Below are positions 17,851 through 26,551 of a stretch of DNA of 64,000 bases, piece by piece. How positions within the stretch are numbered: the stretch's first letter is position 1; each line of letters opens with the position of its first letter. Position numbers and translations under genes: made by a program. A model generated the notes under the pieces. That model made no database searches, had not been told where the DNA came from, and saw only the letters and a program-made list of their open reading frames with translations. The stretch lies in NCBI RefSeq assembly GCF_015353075.1, contig NZ_CP064188.1:1240001-1304000 (forward strand), written 5' to 3'. This DNA is from Rhizobium sp. 007 (lineage in GTDB: Bacteria; Pseudomonadota; Alphaproteobacteria; Rhizobiales; Rhizobiaceae).

Positions 17851-18996
17851 ATGAACAGACGCGAGTTTCTTATCACGTCGTCGGCCGCAGCAGCTCTGCT
17901 GGCTGCGCCGCGTTTTGCCACCGCCGCAGCGAGGACGATCGATCTCTACAGCGGCTCCGATGCCAATATCGTCGACTTCTGGAACAACATCGTCCGTCCG
18001 GCTTTCGAAGCGGCCCATCCGGACGTTGCCTTGAAGGTCACTGATGCCGGCGACAATACCGGCCTGCGCGCCATTGCAGATCGTGCCCTGGCCGCCCTCC
18101 AGACCAAGACCGATCCGCAGGCAGACATCTTCGAAACCTTCGATCCACGCCTGCCGACGGGTGGGATCGACGCCGGTCTTTGGGTCAAGTTCTCTGCAGA
18201 GAACATCGAAGGCTTCGACCGCGTCAATCCGCTGAGCGTCGACAGCGAATATTCGCTTCCCTACCGCGGCTCGCAGGTTCTTCTCGCCTACGATAAGGCC
18301 AAGCTCGACCCAATGGATGCGCCCAAAACCTGGGAACAGCTGATTTCATGGATCAAGGCCAATCCGGGCCAGTTTATCTACAATCGTCCCGACAAAGGTG
18401 GTTCAGGCGGAAACTTCGTTCGCCGCGCCATCCATGAGGCCAACGGCCGCGATCCGAAGAAATTCACGATCGACAACTTCTCGGCCGATTACGCCAACCA
18501 GACCCTGACGCCTGCCTGGGCGATCCTCAACGACCTTGCGCCGTCGCTCTATGAAAAGGGCGCCTATACGGCTGGCAACACGCAGTCGATCCAGCTTCTG
18601 GCGCAGGGCGTCGTCGCCATGACGCCGGTCTGGTCCGACCAGGTCCTGCAGGCGATCTCGCAGGGCGTTCTACCGGAAACGACCGGCCTCGTTCAGCTCG
18701 GCGACCTTGCGCTTTGCGGTAATTTCTCGCGCATGACGGTGTTTTCGAACGGCGCGCACAAGGACGCGGCCCTGAAGCTCACCGCCTTCCTGCTGACAAA
18801 GGAGATGCAGGAAGCGATCATCACCGAGATCGGCGGTTTTCCGGGCATCTCCTGGGACCATATCTCCGAGGAACTCCGCCAGAAATATGCCGATGTCGTC
18901 CCGGCGACGATCCCGACCTTTCCGAGCGGCGATTGGGAGCCTGCCATCAACGACGGCTGGTACCGCAGCGTCGCGCCGGGCATCAGCCGGACCTGA
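17851..18996 (+). CDS. ABC transporter substrate-binding protein, probably Tat-exported
   Basis: The 381-residue protein begins with MNRREFLITSSAAAALLAA, a twin-arginine-type signal, then a family 1 or Fe3+/polyamine-type binding fold (DLYSGSDANIVDFWN, LPYRGSQVLLAYDKAKL, WSDQVLQA). The ATG at 17851 follows GGAGAAGG; an in-frame ATG 12 bp earlier lies before that site. It is the first gene of an operon with two permeases, an ATPase and a glycerophosphodiesterase-like protein, so a phosphodiester or polyol-phosphate ligand is inferred. Confidence 0.85.
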   Translation: MNRREFLITSSAAAALLAAPRFATAAARTIDLYSGSDANIVDFWNNIVRPAFEAAHPDVALKVTDAGDNTGLRAIADRALAALQTKTDPQADIFETFDPRLPTGGIDAGLWVKFSAENIEGFDRVNPLSVDSEYSLPYRGSQVLLAYDKAKLDPMDAPKTWEQLISWIKANPGQFIYNRPDKGGSGGNFVRRAIHEANGRDPKKFTIDNFSADYANQTLTPAWAILNDLAPSLYEKGAYTAGNTQSIQLLAQGVVAMTPVWSDQVLQAISQGVLPETTGLVQLGDLALCGNFSRMTVFSNGAHKDAALKLTAFLLTKEMQEAIITEIGGFPGISWDHISEELRQKYADVVPATIPTFPSGDWEPAINDGWYRSVAPGISRT

Positions 18997-19889
18997 TGCG
19001 CAGGGATTTTGCGCCACCATCGCTGGCGCGCTGGCGCACACCAGCCGCCACGAACGCTTCGGCGGGGCTTCTTCTCGTCGCCGTGCCGGTGCTTCTGCTG
19101 GGTTGGCTGATCGTCTATCCGATCATCGCCGCAGTCGTCGGCACGGTTTTCCTGCGCCAACCGGACGGCGCTACTGTCTTTTCGCTTGCCTCCTACCGCT
19201 TTTTCTTCAGCGATACCTATAGCCTCGCCAATCTCTGGCTTACGCTCTGGACGACGCTGGTTTGCGGCCTGCTGCTTCTCGCGACGGGCCTACCGATCGC
19301 CCTCTATCTGCGCTTTTCGCAGGGACGGCTCGCAGCCTATGTCCAAGGCCTTGCAATCTTTCCGATGTTCGTCCCGTCGATCATCCTCTCCTACGCGCTT
19401 ATCCGCACGATCGGTCCGAACGGCACCGTCGACATCCTCCTGAACGCGACCGGCCTGCCAAAGCTGCCGTCTCCATATCTGACACCCTGGGGGCCAGTGA
19501 TCGGCCTCGTCTGGGACAATCTTCCCCTGACGGTGCTGATGCTGGCGGCCGGATTGGGCAATATCGCGAAAAGCTCGATCGAAGCTGCGCGCGATGTCGG
19601 TGCTTCTCCGCTGCGGGTCTTCGTTTCGATTATCCTGCCGCGCATGGGCAATTCGTTTCTCGTCACGGCCTCCTTCGCCATCCTCGGCATCTTTTCGTCC
19701 TTCACGCTGCCTTACGTGCTTGGCCCAGCTTCGCCCGAGATGATGGGGCCGTTCATGCAACGCACCTTCTCCGACCTCAACGACCCGCTGAATGCTCTGA
19801 CGCAAGCGGTGATCACCTTCGGCTTCTGCCTGGTGTTCGGGATCTTCTATGTTCGCTCGATCGCGAAAAACCGGGAGGGCGGTCGATGA
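18996..19889 (+). CDS. ABC permease (first of pair)
   Basis: The 297-residue inner-membrane protein has six or seven hydrophobic segments and an EAA loop (EAARDVGASPLRVFVSIILP, about residues 198-217). Its ATG overlaps the stop of the binding-protein gene (TGATG). It pairs with the next permease, coupled through an ATGA overlap. Confidence 0.87.
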   Translation: MRRDFAPPSLARWRTPAATNASAGLLLVAVPVLLLGWLIVYPIIAAVVGTVFLRQPDGATVFSLASYRFFFSDTYSLANLWLTLWTTLVCGLLLLATGLPIALYLRFSQGRLAAYVQGLAIFPMFVPSIILSYALIRTIGPNGTVDILLNATGLPKLPSPYLTPWGPVIGLVWDNLPLTVLMLAAGLGNIAKSSIEAARDVGASPLRVFVSIILPRMGNSFLVTASFAILGIFSSFTLPYVLGPASPEMMGPFMQRTFSDLNDPLNALTQAVITFGFCLVFGIFYVRSIAKNREGGR

Positions 19890-20713
19890 GCCTTGGTACA
19901 GCTGCCGGTGCGGCAAGGATCGATTGGGTTGGCATCCTGTTTGCGGCGCTGTTGACCCTGTTCATCGCGCTTCCGCTGATTGTTGTCGGAACCTGGGCCT
20001 TTACCGAGGTCTGGCGCTATCCCTCTGTCATTCCGCAGCAGTTCGGGCTGCGCTTCTGGTCGCAGACGCTATCGCGCTCCGACGTCTGGGAATCGCTTTT
20101 TCTCAGCCTTCGGCTGACGGCGACCGTGACGCTGCTGTCGGCTGTGATCTGCCTGCCGGCGGCTTACGCATTTGCGCGCATGACCTTTCCGGGCAGGAAC
20201 ATCCTCTTCCTGTCCTTTCTTGCTTCGCACGCCTTCCCGAAGTTCGGACTGCTTGTCGCGATCGCCGGCATCTTCCTGCAGCTCGGCCTGATCAGCACGT
20301 TCTGGGGTGTCGTCCTGATCCAGCTCGTCGGCACCCTCATGCTGATGATCTGGATCCCTGTCGCGGCGTTCCAGAACGTTGACCGGCGCATGGAGGAAGC
20401 GGCCCGGGATGCAGGTGCGGCACCACTGCGGGTGTTCTGGTCGATGACCCTTCCGCAGGCTGCACCGACAATCGCGGCTGCGCTTCTGCTCACCTTTGTT
20501 GGTACCTTCTACGAAACGGAGGGAGCGTGGCTGATCGGTGCTCCTGAGGTCCGAACCATGCCGGTATTGATGATCACCTTCATCAACAATCAGATCGTCG
20601 TGCAGTACGGCGCAGTCCTCTCGGTCATGTTGTGGGTGCCGTCCTTCATCGCACTGATGTTTGCCCGCCGTGTCGTTGGAACGGGTGCCTTTGCCCGCGG
20701 CTTTGGCGCGTGA
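19886..20713 (+). CDS. ABC permease (second of pair)
   Basis: The 275-residue membrane protein carries an EAA loop (EEAARDAGAAPLRVFWSMTL, about residues 170-189). The ATG at 19886 overlaps the preceding stop by 4 bp; an open frame extending back to 19262 runs through the first permease and is rejected. Together the two permeases form the import channel. Confidence 0.87.
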   Translation: MSLGTAAGAARIDWVGILFAALLTLFIALPLIVVGTWAFTEVWRYPSVIPQQFGLRFWSQTLSRSDVWESLFLSLRLTATVTLLSAVICLPAAYAFARMTFPGRNILFLSFLASHAFPKFGLLVAIAGIFLQLGLISTFWGVVLIQLVGTLMLMIWIPVAAFQNVDRRMEEAARDAGAAPLRVFWSMTLPQAAPTIAAALLLTFVGTFYETEGAWLIGAPEVRTMPVLMITFINNQIVVQYGAVLSVMLWVPSFIALMFARRVVGTGAFARGFGA

Positions 20714-20749
20714 CGTGCGGATCGGGCATGACCCGAAGAAAGGCTTGAG

Positions 20750-21829
20750 ATGGCACGCTTGACGATCAAAGGGATTTCGAAGGCCTTCGGCGCTTCGTTC
20801 GCAGTGCGCGATTTCTCGCTCGATGTCGATGATGGCGAGCTCGTCTGCCTGCTCGGACCATCGGGGTCCGGCAAGTCCACGCTTCTTCGCATGATCGGCG
20901 GTTTCGAACGACCGAGTGCAGGTTCAATTCTCATCGACGCCAAGGATGTTACGACACTTGCGCCGGAGAAGCGCCCGACAGGGATGGTGTTTCAAAGCCA
21001 TGCGCTCTGGACGCATATGGACGTCTTCAACAATATCGCATTCGGGTTGAAGATACGCAGGCTGCCGAAACCCGAGATCGCGGAGCGCGTTGAAAGCGCG
21101 CTCGCACTTGTCGGCCTTTCCAACTACGGAAAGCGGATGACGACACAACTTTCGGGCGGGCAGCAGCAGCGCGTGGCGCTGGCGCGCTCGCTCGTGCTCG
21201 AGCCGAAGATCCTGCTGCTCGACGAGCCTTTTGCCAGTCTCGACCAGCATTTGCGCGAGCGCCTGCGGGAAGAGGTGCGCGACATCCAGCAGCGCCTCGG
21301 CATCACGACCCTGTTTGTCACTCATGGGCAGGACGAGGCGCTGGCGCTTGCCGACCGGGTCGTCGTCATGCGGGATGGCGGCACGGAACAGACCGCACCG
21401 CCGGACCTCATTTACCGCGAACCGAAGACCGAATTCGTGGCAGGTTTTATCGGCTCCATGAATTTCGTTCGCGTGAAGGTCCGCAACGGGATCAGCGAAC
21501 ATCCGGACTTTTCGCTTGCAGTTCCGGTCGAAGACGGCGATCTCGTGCTCGCCTTCCGACCGGAAGCGCTCTCGCTCAGCCGGTCAAAGAAGTCAGGCGC
21601 CGGCATCGTGCATCGCAGCATCGATTTCGGCACTCACAGGATCGTCGATATCGACCTTGCGGACGGCACGCGGCTCAAGGCCATGACGTCACCGGATGTC
21701 GATTGGACAAGGGGCTCCCTTGTGGAACCGGCAGCCACCGCCTATTTCGCCTTTCGTGACAACAAGCTCGTCCATCGGTCGGCCGCCGCCGGCGAGCTGC
21801 AAACCGATCGGATGCTCGGACATGTCTGA
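20750..21829 (+). CDS. ABC transporter ATP-binding protein
   Basis: The 359-residue ATPase shows Walker A GPSGSGKST, signature LSGGQQQRVALARS, Walker B LLLDEPFASLD and H-loop THGQDEA, followed by a TOBE-like regulatory domain (VLAFRPEALSL). It is 36 bp after the permease gene and overlaps the next gene by 8 bp. It powers import of the ligand of the protein at 17851. Confidence 0.9.
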   Translation: MARLTIKGISKAFGASFAVRDFSLDVDDGELVCLLGPSGSGKSTLLRMIGGFERPSAGSILIDAKDVTTLAPEKRPTGMVFQSHALWTHMDVFNNIAFGLKIRRLPKPEIAERVESALALVGLSNYGKRMTTQLSGGQQQRVALARSLVLEPKILLLDEPFASLDQHLRERLREEVRDIQQRLGITTLFVTHGQDEALALADRVVVMRDGGTEQTAPPDLIYREPKTEFVAGFIGSMNFVRVKVRNGISEHPDFSLAVPVEDGDLVLAFRPEALSLSRSKKSGAGIVHRSIDFGTHRIVDIDLADGTRLKAMTSPDVDWTRGSLVEPAATAYFAFRDNKLVHRSAAAGELQTDRMLGHV

Positions 21830-22670
21830 CCGCAGGGGGATTGCCGTCGAAACAGGTGCGCACCGGACATGGCTGAAATGGCATCGTGGCCATCGCTTCG
21901 CCGGCGACATCTCATTCACGCGCCGGCGGATTGCCGAAGGCATGTTGCTCGGCGCCAGCGTCGAGATAGATCTCATTCGTTTTTGCGGCGAAGGTTTTGC
22001 GGTTCTTCACGATGAGACACTTGATCGGGCCACGACGGGCACGGGCCGTGTCCTGGATGCTTCGCAGGAGTATCTGCGTGGCTTGCAGCTTCGCGATGAT
22101 ACCGGCGTGCCGGCAGATCACCCGGTGATGCTGATCGACGATCTCGGGCAGCTTCTTCTTGCGGGCGAATGCGATGAAAATGCCGTCCTGCAGCTGGATC
22201 TCAAGGAGGCGTCCGCGAGTATCCGCGACGTGGATATTACCGCCTTTGCCGCAGCATTGTCGCCGGTCGCACGGTCGGTCATTCTGTCTGGGGGCGATGC
22301 TAGAGCCGTCGAACGGCTTTCCGACGCGGTTCCCGACATGCCGATCGGCTATGACCCTTGTCACGACGGGGCGATTGAGCGCTTGATCGAAAGCCGCGAC
22401 TTCGCAGGTTTCGTGGAAACAGCGCTGAAGGCATCGCCGCGCGCGCGAATGTTCTATCTCTATTACGAACTGGTGCTCTTCGCCGACGCTGCAGGTTATG
22501 ACCTCATTGACGCCTTCCATCGCGCTGGCCGCCGCGTCGATGCCTATACCATCACGGCAGCCGTTCCCGAAGTCTTGCCGAAGGTTCGACGGCTTCTTGC
22601 GCTGAAAGCGGATCAAATCACGACCGACGATCCGGTCGGGCTGGAAGCGCTGCTGGTCAAGCACCTGTAA
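21822..22670 (+). CDS. Glycerophosphodiester phosphodiesterase-family protein
   Basis: The 282-residue protein is a GDPD TIM barrel: HRGHR near residue 20, EIDLIRFCGEGFAVLHDETL with the catalytic HD, and DRATTGTGRVLD. Enzymes of this family cleave glycerophosphodiesters to glycerol 3-phosphate and an alcohol. It has no signal peptide, so it acts in the cytoplasm on imported substrate. It is translationally coupled to the ATPase gene and ends 9 bp from the convergent phosphatase gene. The first motif is HRGHRFAG rather than the usual HRG followed by an E-N-T triad, so substrate range may differ. Confidence 0.82.
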   Translation: MSDRRGIAVETGAHRTWLKWHRGHRFAGDISFTRRRIAEGMLLGASVEIDLIRFCGEGFAVLHDETLDRATTGTGRVLDASQEYLRGLQLRDDTGVPADHPVMLIDDLGQLLLAGECDENAVLQLDLKEASASIRDVDITAFAAALSPVARSVILSGGDARAVERLSDAVPDMPIGYDPCHDGAIERLIESRDFAGFVETALKASPRARMFYLYYELVLFADAAGYDLIDAFHRAGRRVDAYTITAAVPEVLPKVRRLLALKADQITTDDPVGLEALLVKHL

Positions 22671-22679
22671 GTCCCGAGC

Positions 22680-23504
22680 TCAGTTAAACCCTTGGACAAG
22701 CCACGGATGGATCGCCCTATTTGCGGCGAGGATATCGCCGTTTGCCGTGACCGGCCCGCCGCAAAAGGCCGAAACCTGTCCGCCAGCCTCTTCGACCAGA
22801 AGGACCGACGCGCCATAATCATGCAGCGACAGGCCGTCTTCGAAGAAGCCGTCCAGCCGTCCGCATGCCACATAGGCAATCGAAAGTGCTGCTGAGCCCA
22901 GCCGCCGCACACCAGCCGTATTGACCATCAGCCGCTTGAGCGCGGTGAAGTAAGTGTCCTCGCTGACGGCTTTCACTTGTCCTGGAACGGGCAGTCCAGC
23001 GCCGATCAGGACGCTTTCGATTTCGGCGTTCTCGATGCAGCGGATCGGCTCACCGTTCAGATAAGCGCCGCCGCCGGCCTCCGCGCTGAACAGTTCATCC
23101 TGCATCGCATCATAGACGACACCAGCCACGATGCGGCCACCTTCGGCGATCGAAATCGTCATGCCGAAATGCGGAATGCCCCAGGCGTAGTTTGTCGTGC
23201 CGTCGATCGGGTCGATATAGATGACAGGTGTGCTTGCCTCGGCATCACGATTGCCGACGGCTTCCTCTCCTTTGATCGCGTAAGTGGGAAAGGCTTTCGC
23301 CACCTCATCGACGATGATCCCCTCGACCGCCACGTCGATTTCCGTCTGGTAGTCACGCGGAGCCTTCGACACGATCTCGCTCACCAGCCGCCGCTTTAGC
23401 GACCTGCGGGCGGTTTGCCCCGCTTTCAGTGCCGTATTTGCGAGAAGCAAAAGGCGTTGCGAGGCCGCCGGTGACAAGCGGGTGGAGACCGAGGACGATG
23501 TCAT
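22680..23504 (-). CDS. Inositol monophosphatase-family phosphatase
   Basis: The 274-residue enzyme has the metal-binding motifs of the IMPase/FBPase/CysQ superfamily: GEE near residue 79, DPIDGTTNY near residue 98, and LHDYGA near residue 228 where most members have WDxAAG. It hydrolyses a sugar or polyol monophosphate with Mg2+. Facing the GDPD operon, it could dephosphorylate what the GDPD enzyme releases. CysQ-like nucleotidase activity is an alternative. Confidence 0.83.
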   Translation of the reverse strand: MTSSSVSTRLSPAASQRLLLLANTALKAGQTARRSLKRRLVSEIVSKAPRDYQTEIDVAVEGIIVDEVAKAFPTYAIKGEEAVGNRDAEASTPVIYIDPIDGTTNYAWGIPHFGMTISIAEGGRIVAGVVYDAMQDELFSAEAGGGAYLNGEPIRCIENAEIESVLIGAGLPVPGQVKAVSEDTYFTALKRLMVNTAGVRRLGSAALSIAYVACGRLDGFFEDGLSLHDYGASVLLVEEAGGQVSAFCGGPVTANGDILAANRAIHPWLVQGFN

Positions 23505-23623
23505 GAAGAATTCTTATGGAGATTGCGGATTTCGTTTGCCCAAAGCTTTCGCAGAGGCGCATGAAGTTTTTGTGACGCGAGAGGGCATGGATGCAGACAC
23601 GATTGTGTCCCTGTGAACAACAA

Positions 23624-23652
23624 TAGCCGGGACGACGCACTCGTCCCGGCTA
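23624..23652 (-). terminator. Rho-independent terminator of phoX
   Basis: A 12-bp perfect stem (23624-23635 with 23641-23652, core AGCCGGGACG) has a 5-nt loop and, reading on the minus strand, is followed by TTGTTGTT. It lies 26 bp beyond the phoX stop. Confidence 0.8.
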
Positions 23653-23677
23653 ACAAAGGCTCTGTCAACGCGCCGTC

Positions 23678-25666
23678 TCAGATGCCGATCTTGCCGCCGC
23701 CGATCTTGGTGATGGCAAGTACAGACGGGCGCACTGGCATGTCATCCTTGAAGTCTGGCCACCTGGTGGAAAGATCCTCGTAATAGGATGGGCGGCCATG
23801 GCCCGCCCAGTCATCACCGCCGTCCCCGGGATGCTGCACGGCGACGAAAGCCGTTTCGTCATCCGGGGCAAAGAGCGGACCACAGAGCTCGGCACCGACC
23901 GGGACGCGGAAGAACAGGCGAGAGGTGGCGCGAGCGTCACCCTCGGTGTCGACAGCCCAAAGGCCGTCAGTGCGGCCGGTGGCCTTGTTGTTATTGCCGT
24001 CCGTTGCGACCCAAAGACGGCCGGCCGAATCGACGGCGCAGTTGTCCGGCATGCCGAACCAGCCGTTCTTGGAAGTTTCGGTCGAGAAAGTCGCGCCGAC
24101 TTCGGCAACCGAAGGATCGCCGCACTTCAAGAGAACTTCCCATTTGCCTGAAGTTGCTGAGTAATCGCCGCCATCCTCGGTGATCTCGATGATGTGACCG
24201 AAGGCGTTGTCGGGGCGGGGATTTGCGGCGTCCACCTGATCGGCCTTGCGCTTGCTGTTGTTGGTCAGCATGACATAAACCTTGCCGTTGACGGCGTTCG
24301 GTTCGATGTCTTCCGGCCGGTCCATTTTCGTTGCGCCGACAATGTCGGCGGCGCGACGCGTCTCGATGAGAACGTCGGCCTGGCTGGCAAAGCCGTTTTC
24401 GGCTGACAGCGGTCCTTGGCCGAAGATGAGCGGCAGCCACTGCAACGTACCGTCCTCGGCAAATTTGGCCACGTAAAGCGTGCCCTCATCGAGGAGATCA
24501 AGATTGGCGGCACGATCGTTCGCATTGAACGTTCCCGACGTCACGAACTTGTAGACATAGTCGAAGCGTTCATCGTCGCCGAGATAGAAGACAACACGGC
24601 CGTCCTTGCTGACGATCGATGCCGCTCCCTCATGCTTGGTACGGCCAAGAGCGGTGCGCTTCTTCGGGGTCGCGGTCGGATCCATGACGTCGACTTCGAC
24701 GATCCAGCCAAAGCGATTCGGTTCGTTCGGTTCCTTGGAGAGGTCGAAGCGGTCGTAGTAATTGGCCCAATCATATCCGCCTTCCGGCACGCCGTAGCGC
24801 TTGTAATTGGCGGCTTCCTTATGGCCTTCCGGCAGTTCGCCGGAGAAATAGCCGTGGAAATTCTCTTCAGCCATGATGTAGGTGCCCCAAGGGGTCACGC
24901 CGCCGGCACAGTTGTTGAGCGTGCCGATGACGCGCGTGCCGGTGGCGTCCGCCGAGGTCTTGACCCGATCATGACCGGCAGCCGGGCCGGTAAGCTGCAT
25001 TTCCGTGGTAGAGGTGATGCGGCGGTTGTAGCGGCCTTCCGGAACGACCTGCCACTTTCCGTCGACCTTGCGGATCTCGACAATCGTGCCGCCATGCGCG
25101 GCCATTTCGACGTCGACTTGTTCCTTGCTGAGCTTGCCCTGGGAGATCTTCCCGTCGACGATCTTGACGATGCCGGGAAACATCAGGTGCGGGTTCGTAT
25201 ATTCGTGGTTTACGACAAGCAGCCCGTTTGTCGAAGAACCTTCAAGCGGGATGAAGCCGACATAGTCGTTGTTGTAGCCGAATTGCCGGCGCTGGGCTTC
25301 TGCCGTCTGCTTGGTCGGGTCGAAGGCCGGTGCGTCGGGGAAGAGCGCGTCGCCCCAACGCAAAAGGACGTCAGCGTTGTAGCCTTCGGCGACGTGATGG
25401 TTGGCATCCACGCCGGCCTCGACTTCCGGGAAGGAGAAGGCAGAAGCGCCATTCGCGCGCGCCTTTTCCGCCGTCATCAACGCCACTGGGCTGACGGTCG
25501 CGGTAATGGCGGCAACTGCAAGCGAACCCTGGAGGAAACTACGGCGCGAAAAGCGCTTGCTGATGATTTCGCCCATGGTCGGATTGAGGCTCGAATTGTG
25601 GCCTTCGCCATCTGCGTCTTCAAGTTGCGTCGTGGGGAATATCTTTTGAGAAAGATGTTCATTCAT
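23678..25666 (-). CDS. phoX: PhoX-type alkaline phosphatase, Tat-exported
   Basis: The 662-residue protein matches the PhoX/DUF839 family. A twin-arginine signal (SRRSFLQGSLAVAAITA) lies unusually far in, at residues 39-56, after a polar N-terminal extension, as is common in PhoX. Later motifs include NHEYTNP, the conserved Cys in LNNCAGGVTPWGTY, and VDVMDPTATPKKRTALGR. PhoX is a Ca/Fe-dependent periplasmic phosphomonoesterase used under phosphate limitation. The ATG at 25666 follows GGAG. Its position next to a GDPD/IMPase import operon supports a shared organic-phosphate theme. Confidence 0.9.
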   Translation of the reverse strand: MNEHLSQKIFPTTQLEDADGEGHNSSLNPTMGEIISKRFSRRSFLQGSLAVAAITATVSPVALMTAEKARANGASAFSFPEVEAGVDANHHVAEGYNADVLLRWGDALFPDAPAFDPTKQTAEAQRRQFGYNNDYVGFIPLEGSSTNGLLVVNHEYTNPHLMFPGIVKIVDGKISQGKLSKEQVDVEMAAHGGTIVEIRKVDGKWQVVPEGRYNRRITSTTEMQLTGPAAGHDRVKTSADATGTRVIGTLNNCAGGVTPWGTYIMAEENFHGYFSGELPEGHKEAANYKRYGVPEGGYDWANYYDRFDLSKEPNEPNRFGWIVEVDVMDPTATPKKRTALGRTKHEGAASIVSKDGRVVFYLGDDERFDYVYKFVTSGTFNANDRAANLDLLDEGTLYVAKFAEDGTLQWLPLIFGQGPLSAENGFASQADVLIETRRAADIVGATKMDRPEDIEPNAVNGKVYVMLTNNSKRKADQVDAANPRPDNAFGHIIEITEDGGDYSATSGKWEVLLKCGDPSVAEVGATFSTETSKNGWFGMPDNCAVDSAGRLWVATDGNNNKATGRTDGLWAVDTEGDARATSRLFFRVPVGAELCGPLFAPDDETAFVAVQHPGDGGDDWAGHGRPSYYEDLSTRWPDFKDDMPVRPSVLAITKIGGGKIGI

Positions 25667-25731
25667 GGGACTGGCTCCAAAGTTGAGAACGGCCCCTAGT
25701 TTTGGAGCCATTCTAAACTTAGGGCTGGGAT

Positions 25732-25749
25732 ATTACGGAAATGCGACAA
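25732..25749 (-). promoter_or_regulatory. Degenerate PHO-box candidate upstream of phoX
   Basis: On the minus strand TTGTCGC and CCGTAAT are separated by 4 nt, matching CTGTCAT-N4-CTGTCAT at about 9 of 14 positions. Placement (66 bp before the phoX start) suits PhoB control, but the match is weak. Confidence 0.3.
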
Positions 25750-25791
25750 TTGCCTTGCCGCTCGCTCGTAACCCGTCGTCGTCGGCTGAAT

Positions 25792-26067
25792 TTAATGCCG
25801 CGTCATTTTATGCCAGTTCTGGACATCCTTCGCCGTGATCCAGATGCGGCCATCGAAGGCGATCTCGCCATGATCGAATTTCCGGCTTGCAATAAGTTCG
25901 AGTACGCTCAGATCCTGCGGCAGCCACCGTGGGTCGGGCGCAGCCTGAACACCAGCAAGCGCATCTTTCGTCACACATACGGCTTGATGTGTGTCCTCGG
26001 CCTTCATGACGATAAGCGCATCGTTGCCGATCAGGTTGAACGTATCCGGTAAAGCGATAAGCTGCAT
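25792..26067 (-). CDS. Small conserved hypothetical protein (DUF1488-like)
   Basis: The 91-residue soluble protein has a C-terminal GRIWITAKDVQNW and a central ASRKFDHGEI. The pattern resembles DUF1488 small proteins, but I hold that loosely. The ATG at 26067 has AAGGAG seven bases upstream, a good ribosome site. It lies upstream of phoX in the same orientation. Confidence 0.6.
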   Translation of the reverse strand: MQLIALPDTFNLIGNDALIVMKAEDTHQAVCVTKDALAGVQAAPDPRWLPQDLSVLELIASRKFDHGEIAFDGRIWITAKDVQNWHKMTRH

Positions 26068-26190
26068 TTGCAAACTCCTTGGCGAAGATATCCAGCCCAA
26101 GCGCCACGTGCCTGAAGCGGCAAGGCCCGCCACGCGACGTGCTGCCTTGCTATCGCGGAAAAGCAGCGCCCCATTGATAGGCCGTCATGG

Positions 26191-26379
26191 TTAACGAAAG
26201 GTTGCCGGCTCCCAGCCCGTAGGCTGCCAACAGGGCCAAATTTCGTCGGCAATCTCCCTTATCCACAGCAGGATTTGCAGGCCGGGCTTGCTTTTCTCGA
26301 ACGCCGCGGCTGAGATAGTGGGTGAAAATTTCGTCCGCAAGGCATGCGCGACCTCGTCCCGTTCCTGCACATCGGCCAT
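26191..26379 (-). CDS. Possible small hypothetical protein
   Basis: A 62-residue frame with a Trp-rich amphipathic C-terminal half (LQILLWIREIADEIWPCW). No family is recognised and the ribosome site is weak. The surrounding 26068-26551 holds no other gene and includes the upstream region of the type I exporter. Confidence 0.3.
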   Translation of the reverse strand: MADVQERDEVAHALRTKFSPTISAAAFEKSKPGLQILLWIREIADEIWPCWQPTGWEPATFR

Positions 26380-26551
26380 TCAGATGCGTCCGCTGTAAAG
26401 CGGTCCTTAATTTAGACCGAAAGAAACTTTTTAACGGGAACACGCCGACCGCATGGGATGATAACAATAGCGTCGAACTGAGAATCAAATGTTGAATGGC
26501 CTGCACGAACGGCTCCCGCTTCGTGTCGGTGATACAACCGCGGAGCGCTGC

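Noticed and set aside
19262..19885. N-terminal extension of the second permease of the 17.8-kb operon
   Set aside because: It overlaps the first permease out of frame; the ATGA overlap at 19886 gives a normal-length permease.
24416..25699. 427-residue open frame antisense to phoX
   Set aside because: It mirrors the phoX codons, has no ribosome site or family, and phoX is strongly supported by its Tat signal and conserved motifs.
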